From Gordonibacter massiliensis (ex Traore et al. 2017) (lineage in GTDB: Bacteria > Actinomycetota > Coriobacteriia > Coriobacteriales > Eggerthellaceae): a stretch of DNA of 64,000 nt. The position numbers and the translations under genes were made by a program. The DNA lies in the NCBI GenBank assembly GCA_900170005.1, contig LT827128.1:2600168-2664167 (forward strand). Direction: 5' to 3'. The notes below the pieces were generated by a model. The model was not told the DNA's origin. It was given only the letters and a program-made list of their open reading frames with translations, and ran no database searches. Below are positions 60,236 through 64,000 of the stretch, piece by piece (the stretch's first letter is position 1; each line of letters opens with the position of its first letter).

Positions 60236-60383
60236 CCGTGCGGTGTCAACTGGAGGCGCACGGAGGCGCACGTGAGCTTCTTTTGATGAGTGCGGCCTCT
60301 TGTTGCAACAACGGCGCGATATTCGCTGGTGAATGATATAAACTGTCCCTAAAGGGAATGCGGGATCGAAAGGACTTCTCCGC

Positions 60384-61376
60384 ATGGGTAAAACGTACAC
60401 GGGGGTCGACATCGGCAACGCGAGCGTGAAGCTGGCGGTGTGCGACGGCGACGCCGTTAGAACCATCGTGGTCGAGGCTTTGCCGGAGGGGCTGATGGCC
60501 GAAGGCCGGCTCGTCAGCTTCGACGCCATGGCCGATTTCATCAAGGCGTTGGTGAAGCGCACGGGCGGCGTTGCGAAGGATGCGGCGCTCGTGCTGTCGT
60601 CGGCCGACTGCCTGGTGCGTCGGCTTTCCGTTCCCGCCATGACGGAGAAGGAGCTCGAGCTGAACCTTCCCTACGAGTTCCGCGACTACATCGCCCAGGG
60701 CAAGGACCGCTACTACTACGACTACGCCGTACTCGCCACGCGCCTCGATTCCGAAGGCGTGCCGGAGAGCATGGATCTGCTGGCAGCCGCCACCATGAAG
60801 CAGACGGTGGACGACTACCTGGAGATGTTCCGTCGCGCCGGCATGCGCCTGCGCATCGCAACGCCTTCGGCCGCGGCGTTCCAGAACCTTGTGGGCGGCA
60901 ACCCGCGCGCGCTCGCCAACTGCTGCGTCGTCGACTTCGCGCACACGGGAACCAAGCTGCACTTCTTCGCGGACGGCGCGTACGACGTCACGCGCGTCAT
61001 CGACATCGGCGGGGCCGACATCGACCGGGCCATCGCCACCGAGCGCGGCGTGGACGTGCACGTGGCGAATGGCTACAAGCTGGCCGATTACGAGGGCGTG
61101 CAGCAAAGCGCCGCGGCCTTCGAAGTGTACGAGTCCATCGCGGTGGAGATAGGGCGCGCGCTCAACTTCTACGGCTTCAACAACCCCGAAACCAACGTCG
61201 AGGTGGCGTACTGCTGCGGCGGCGGATCGTCGTTGCAGCCGCTGGTGAACGCGGTGGCGGCCCATCTCGATATCGAACTGCGGTCCATCGCCGACATCAT
61301 GCCCGAGGCAAGCGGCGACGACGATCTGCGCGCGCAATGCCCCGGCGCCGTGGGCGCGACCATGAAGGCCAGGTGA
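60384..61376 (+). CDS. pilM: Type IV pilus assembly protein PilM
   Basis: This 330-residue actin-like protein begins with the phosphate-1 loop GVDIGNASVKLAV and continues with the PilM segment RLSVPAMTEKELELNLPYEF. The second nucleotide-binding stretch is VVDFAHTGTKLHFF, followed by IDIGGADIDRAI and CGGGSSLQPLV. PilM is cytoplasmic and binds the N-terminal tail of PilN. The stop overlaps the pilN start by four bases (GTGA). Confidence 0.92.
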   Translation: MGKTYTGVDIGNASVKLAVCDGDAVRTIVVEALPEGLMAEGRLVSFDAMADFIKALVKRTGGVAKDAALVLSSADCLVRRLSVPAMTEKELELNLPYEFRDYIAQGKDRYYYDYAVLATRLDSEGVPESMDLLAAATMKQTVDDYLEMFRRAGMRLRIATPSAAAFQNLVGGNPRALANCCVVDFAHTGTKLHFFADGAYDVTRVIDIGGADIDRAIATERGVDVHVANGYKLADYEGVQQSAAAFEVYESIAVEIGRALNFYGFNNPETNVEVAYCCGGGSSLQPLVNAVAAHLDIELRSIADIMPEASGDDDLRAQCPGAVGATMKAR

Positions 61377-62146
61377 TCGCTGTGGTCGATCTCAACCAGA
61401 ACATATCGTTCGGCTCGTTCGGGCGAAAAAAGGAAAGCGACGCTGCCGCGCCGGACCCTGGAGCGCCGGAAGGCGCTCCAGGGTCCGGCCGCCGCGCTAC
61501 GCGCGGCGGCCGGGGCAAGGTCGTCTACCCCACTAAAACAACCATCAATCTGGTCAAGCAGGAAGCTGCCCAGGGCAACATAGCCGTGCAAGTGGGCCTT
61601 TTCCTGATCGTTATCGCGCTCATCGGCGTGTTCGCGAAATTCGCCGTGGTGGACCCGCTTGCAAGTGGCCTCGACAGCTCGGCGCAAGTCTCGGCCGCCC
61701 AAGCGCAGCTCAACGAGTTGGTAGCCGCGAACGAGAACTACGCGGCCCTCAACGAGAAGTACGCGCGCTACGTGGTGACGGGCCTGACGGACGACGAGCT
61801 GAGCTTGGCCGACCGCAACGCGCTGCTCGACCTCATCCGGTCGAACCTCATGTCCGTGGGGTACCTGTCGTCGGTCAAGGTGGTGGGCAACACCGTGACG
61901 GCAACATGTTTGGGCGTCGATCTGACGGAGGTATCGCGCTTGGTGGAGCGGCTCGAGTCCGACAGCCGCGTGTCGCACGTCACCGTTTCCACGGCCCAGG
62001 GCAAAGACGACGCGGGAACGTCGGCGACCATCGAGGTCACGCTCAAGGACGCGCTTGAGACGGAGGCCGGAGCGGCTGCCGGCGGAGCCGGGGCCGCAGC
62101 GTCCGGCACGGCGGCGGGAGAGGGGGACGGCAATGGCGCGGCGTAG
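61373..62146 (+). CDS. pilN: Type IV pilus assembly protein PilN with palindromes in its coding sequence
   Basis: This 257-residue membrane protein starts VIAVVDLNQNISFGSFGRKK. The segment VDLNQN corresponds to the PilN motif INLLP-like that docks on PilM. One helix (VGLFLIVIALIGVFAKFAVV, residues about 75-94) is followed by a coiled coil and a ferredoxin-like outer domain. Residues about 24-46 (DAAAPDPGAPEGAPGSGRR and following ATRGG) are encoded by two overlapping GC-rich palindromes and look like an in-frame insertion in the cytoplasmic linker. The C-terminus is Ala/Gly-rich. The start is GTG inside the pilM stop. Confidence 0.85.
   Translation: MIAVVDLNQNISFGSFGRKKESDAAAPDPGAPEGAPGSGRRATRGGRGKVVYPTKTTINLVKQEAAQGNIAVQVGLFLIVIALIGVFAKFAVVDPLASGLDSSAQVSAAQAQLNELVAANENYAALNEKYARYVVTGLTDDELSLADRNALLDLIRSNLMSVGYLSSVKVVGNTVTATCLGVDLTEVSRLVERLESDSRVSHVTVSTAQGKDDAGTSATIEVTLKDALETEAGAAAGGAGAAASGTAAGEGDGNGAA
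61450..61513. repeat. Two overlapping palindromes inside pilN
   Basis: The first is a perfect 18-bp stem with a GGAA loop (61450-61467 and 61472-61489). The second is a 13-bp stem with a TAC loop (61485-61513). Their GC hairpin style matches the intergenic repeats. Confidence 0.8.
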
Positions 62147-62735
62147 CATGTTGAACCGGTCTTTCTCCACGCGCGAGAAAGTGCTCATGTTGGTGTTGGC
62201 GGTGTTGCTCGTGGCGGCGTGCTACTACTTCCTCGTCATCAAGAACGTGGCCGACACGAAGCTCGAGAACGATCTGCAGCTGCAGGAGATTCAGCAGCAG
62301 ATAGACACGCAAACGGCGCTGGCCATGGCGCGCACGCGCATGGAAGGCGAGCTGGAGAAGCTCGGCGACGTGAACAAGCTTCCCGTGGTGGCCACATACG
62401 ACAACATCCGTAACGAGCTCGACGAGCTGAACGCGCTGCTCGCAGGCGTGGGCACCTACGATGTGAAGTTCGGCCAGCCTGAGCTCGAGGGCGAGCTGGT
62501 GCGCCGCCCCGTCACCATCACGTACACCGTGCCGAGCTACGATGCGGCGCTCAATATCGTGCAGTCGCTTCAGAACGGCTCGTATCGCTGCGACATAACC
62601 GATTTCACCCTCACCGGCAAGATGCTCGCCGACGGCAGCATCGAAAGCGTGAACGCCACGCTCGACGTCACCTATTTCGAAACGACGCGGGGCGCCACGA
62701 ACCTCAGCGGATTGGCGGAGGGCAAGGCCTCCTAA
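62133..62735 (+). CDS. pilO: Type IV pilus assembly protein PilO
   Basis: This 200-residue protein has a basic N-terminus (MARRSMLNRSFSTREK), one helix VLMLVLAVLLVAACYYFLVI, a coiled coil rich in Gln and Leu, and a ferredoxin-like outer domain with SYDAALNIVQSLQNGSYRCDITDF. The size, single helix and position after pilM and pilN fit PilO, which dimerises with PilN to align the assembly platform. GAGGGGG precedes the ATG, and it overlaps pilN by 14 bases. No secretin gene follows, as expected of a monoderm. Confidence 0.85.
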   Translation: MARRSMLNRSFSTREKVLMLVLAVLLVAACYYFLVIKNVADTKLENDLQLQEIQQQIDTQTALAMARTRMEGELEKLGDVNKLPVVATYDNIRNELDELNALLAGVGTYDVKFGQPELEGELVRRPVTITYTVPSYDAALNIVQSLQNGSYRCDITDFTLTGKMLADGSIESVNATLDVTYFETTRGATNLSGLAEGKAS

Positions 62736-62740
62736 GCGCG

Positions 62741-64000
62741 CTATTTCCTTGCGACCTTCTCCAGCACGAACCGGTCCTTGCCCTCTTCCTTCGCGCGGTA
62801 GAGGGCGCTGTCGGCTTGCTGGTAGGCGTTGCGATACGAGATGGGCTCATCCTTCAGTTCCACGCCGCCGATGCTGAGCGTGATCGAGTGCTCCATGTCG
62901 GCCTGGTCGACGTACGCCACGCCCTCTCCCACGATGCGCGCGCACCGCTCGACCAGCTGGTCGTGGTCGATGGATCCGTTCAAGCACACGGCGAACTCGT
63001 CGCCGCCCAAGCGCCCGACCAAATCGTTCGGGCGGAAAGCCCGACGGAGGGCTTCGGCCGTCTGCCTGAGCGCTCCGTCGCCTGCCAGGTGCCCATACGT
63101 GTCGTTCACGCCCTTGAAGTTGTCGGCGTCGATGATGAGCAGCGCTCCCGCCTTGCCCGCGGCCAGAAGCTCTCCCGCGCGCTCCTTGAACGTCTCCCAA
63201 TTCAGCAGCCCGGTGAGGCCGTCGTGGTGCGCGCGCTTGGAAAGGTCCATGCGCTCGCGCACCTCGTCGTCGATGCGCACGACCTTCCCGATCACCGAGA
63301 TGGGCCGCCCCTCGTCGTTCGTCACCAGGTTCGAGATAATGCGGAGCCAGCCTTCGTCGCCGTTGGCGAAATGGTACGGCAAGTCGGTCACCAGGCGGTT
63401 CGGCGAGGTGAACGCGTCGAGCATCTCCGGGTCGGAGTTGACGGCTATTTGAGCATGGGCGTGGTGAAGGACGCGGTACGAGCCGTCTTCCGATTGCTCG
63501 CTGGCGGGTATCTCGGCGATGGCCTCGGGGCCCTTCGGATTCGACAGGATCAGCGTGTCGTTTTCCATGGAGTACTCGAAAAGCTGCTCGTTCGTCAAAC
63601 CGTACAGTTTTTGGAAGCGCCGGTTCTCTTCGCGCATGCGCCGTCCGGCGCGCGTGCGCGTGCGCAGGTACAGGGCCAGCAGCACGATAACGACCATCAG
63701 AAGCGTGATGCATCCCGCTGCGATTTCGAGCAGGTGGTCTTGCAGGAACAAATTCACCTGCTCGCTTTGGTCGATGAGCGCGTTGTCGTACATGATGGAG
63801 TCGCGTTGCTCGGCGGGCAGGCCGCGCAAAAGCTTGTCCACCACGAGCAGCAGCTCCGGCTCCACGGGGCGCACGAAACCGAAGGCGGTTGTGCTGGTGA
63901 TGGTGGATTGCGGCAGGGTGAGCACGTTGCCCAGGTTGCCGATGCTCGTGTAATACGGGGCCGTGTACGTGTTCGCGTACGTGTAGTCCGCCCCTCCGTT
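62741..64000 (-). CDS. Membrane-bound diguanylate cyclase sensor, N-terminal part beyond the window
   Basis: The frame stays open through the right edge, so the 5' end is missing; about 419 codons are visible. The outer part (YTYANTYTAPYYTSIGNLGNVLTLPQS onward in sections) resembles the end of an SBP_bac_3-type solute-binding sensor. A helix (IAAGCITLLMVVIVLLALYL) follows, then a PAS-like domain, and a GGDEF domain with LTGLLNWETF, DADNFKGVNDTYGH and GRLGGDEFAV. An RxxD inhibitory site (RPND) stands exactly five residues before GGDEF, so it should be a product-inhibited active cyclase. It converges on pilO, six bases apart. Confidence 0.9.
   Translation of the reverse strand, partial: NGGADYTYANTYTAPYYTSIGNLGNVLTLPQSTITSTTAFGFVRPVEPELLLVVDKLLRGLPAEQRDSIMYDNALIDQSEQVNLFLQDHLLEIAAGCITLLMVVIVLLALYLRTRTRAGRRMREENRRFQKLYGLTNEQLFEYSMENDTLILSNPKGPEAIAEIPASEQSEDGSYRVLHHAHAQIAVNSDPEMLDAFTSPNRLVTDLPYHFANGDEGWLRIISNLVTNDEGRPISVIGKVVRIDDEVRERMDLSKRAHHDGLTGLLNWETFKERAGELLAAGKAGALLIIDADNFKGVNDTYGHLAGDGALRQTAEALRRAFRPNDLVGRLGGDEFAVCLNGSIDHDQLVERCARIVGEGVAYVDQADMEHSITLSIGGVELKDEPISYRNAYQQADSALYRAKEEGKDRFVLEKVARK

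Overview
The window reads as the replication-origin region of a high-GC, monoderm actinobacterium of the class Coriobacteriia. An Eggerthella/Gordonibacter-type member of the Eggerthellaceae is my best inference; it rests on gene order and protein style, not on a database search. The core is the classic origin block. rsmG (own transcript) and rpmH-rnpA-yidD-yidC-jag run leftward. A GHKL-ATPase/winged-helix gene, dnaA, dnaN, recF, a DciA-like gene, gyrB and gyrA run rightward. Eight parS or parS-like sites (consensus TGTTTCACGTGAAACA) lie between 289 and 15976, but parA and parB are not in the window. Origin-like DNA sits on both sides of dnaA: a DnaA-box and AT-rich element before dnaN, and a long AT-rich stretch between rpmH and the GHKL gene.

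From 15.6 to 35 kb the window is mostly housekeeping genes. In order these are a MATE exporter behind a palindromic operator, a BFN-domain protein, tRNA-Ile/tRNA-Ala, a TraX-like and a CPBP membrane protein, a J-domain protein, typA, a PrsA/SurA-like lipoprotein foldase, a lone ABC ATPase, two tRNA-Ser genes, kdpFABC (no kdpDE), an acidic unknown protein, and the rpsF-ssb-rpsR-rplI operon. From 35 to 44.8 kb come dnaB, an SbcD-like nuclease with an SMC-like membrane-spanning ATPase, purA, purD and a HemW-like radical SAM protein. Intergenic gaps from 32 kb onward carry three families of dispersed palindromic repeats.

From 44.8 to 64 kb the window is accessory. A two-gene minus-strand module encodes a PD-(D/E)xK-type nuclease and a 1058-residue Ski2-like helicase. 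Its architecture fits the Hachiman (HamA/HamB) antiphage system. Next is a complete monoderm type IV pilus locus: a 1341-residue giant prepilin with adhesin-like repeats, three small minor pilin genes, pilB, pilT, pilC, major pilin pilA, pilD, and pilM, pilN, pilO. A convergent gene at the right edge encodes a membrane sensor with a GGDEF domain whose catalytic and inhibitory motifs are intact.

The most interesting threads are: (1) the giant prepilin followed by a gene whose start is preceded by an A10 run, suggesting an adhesive tip with possible slippage control; (2) PilB with an N-terminal c-di-GMP-binding (MshEN-type) signature next to a diguanylate cyclase; (3) the Hachiman-like pair; (4) the GHKL-winged-helix protein and TTGAA/TTCAA-rich DNA just upstream of dnaA; (5) palindromic DNA that lies inside the pilN reading frame.
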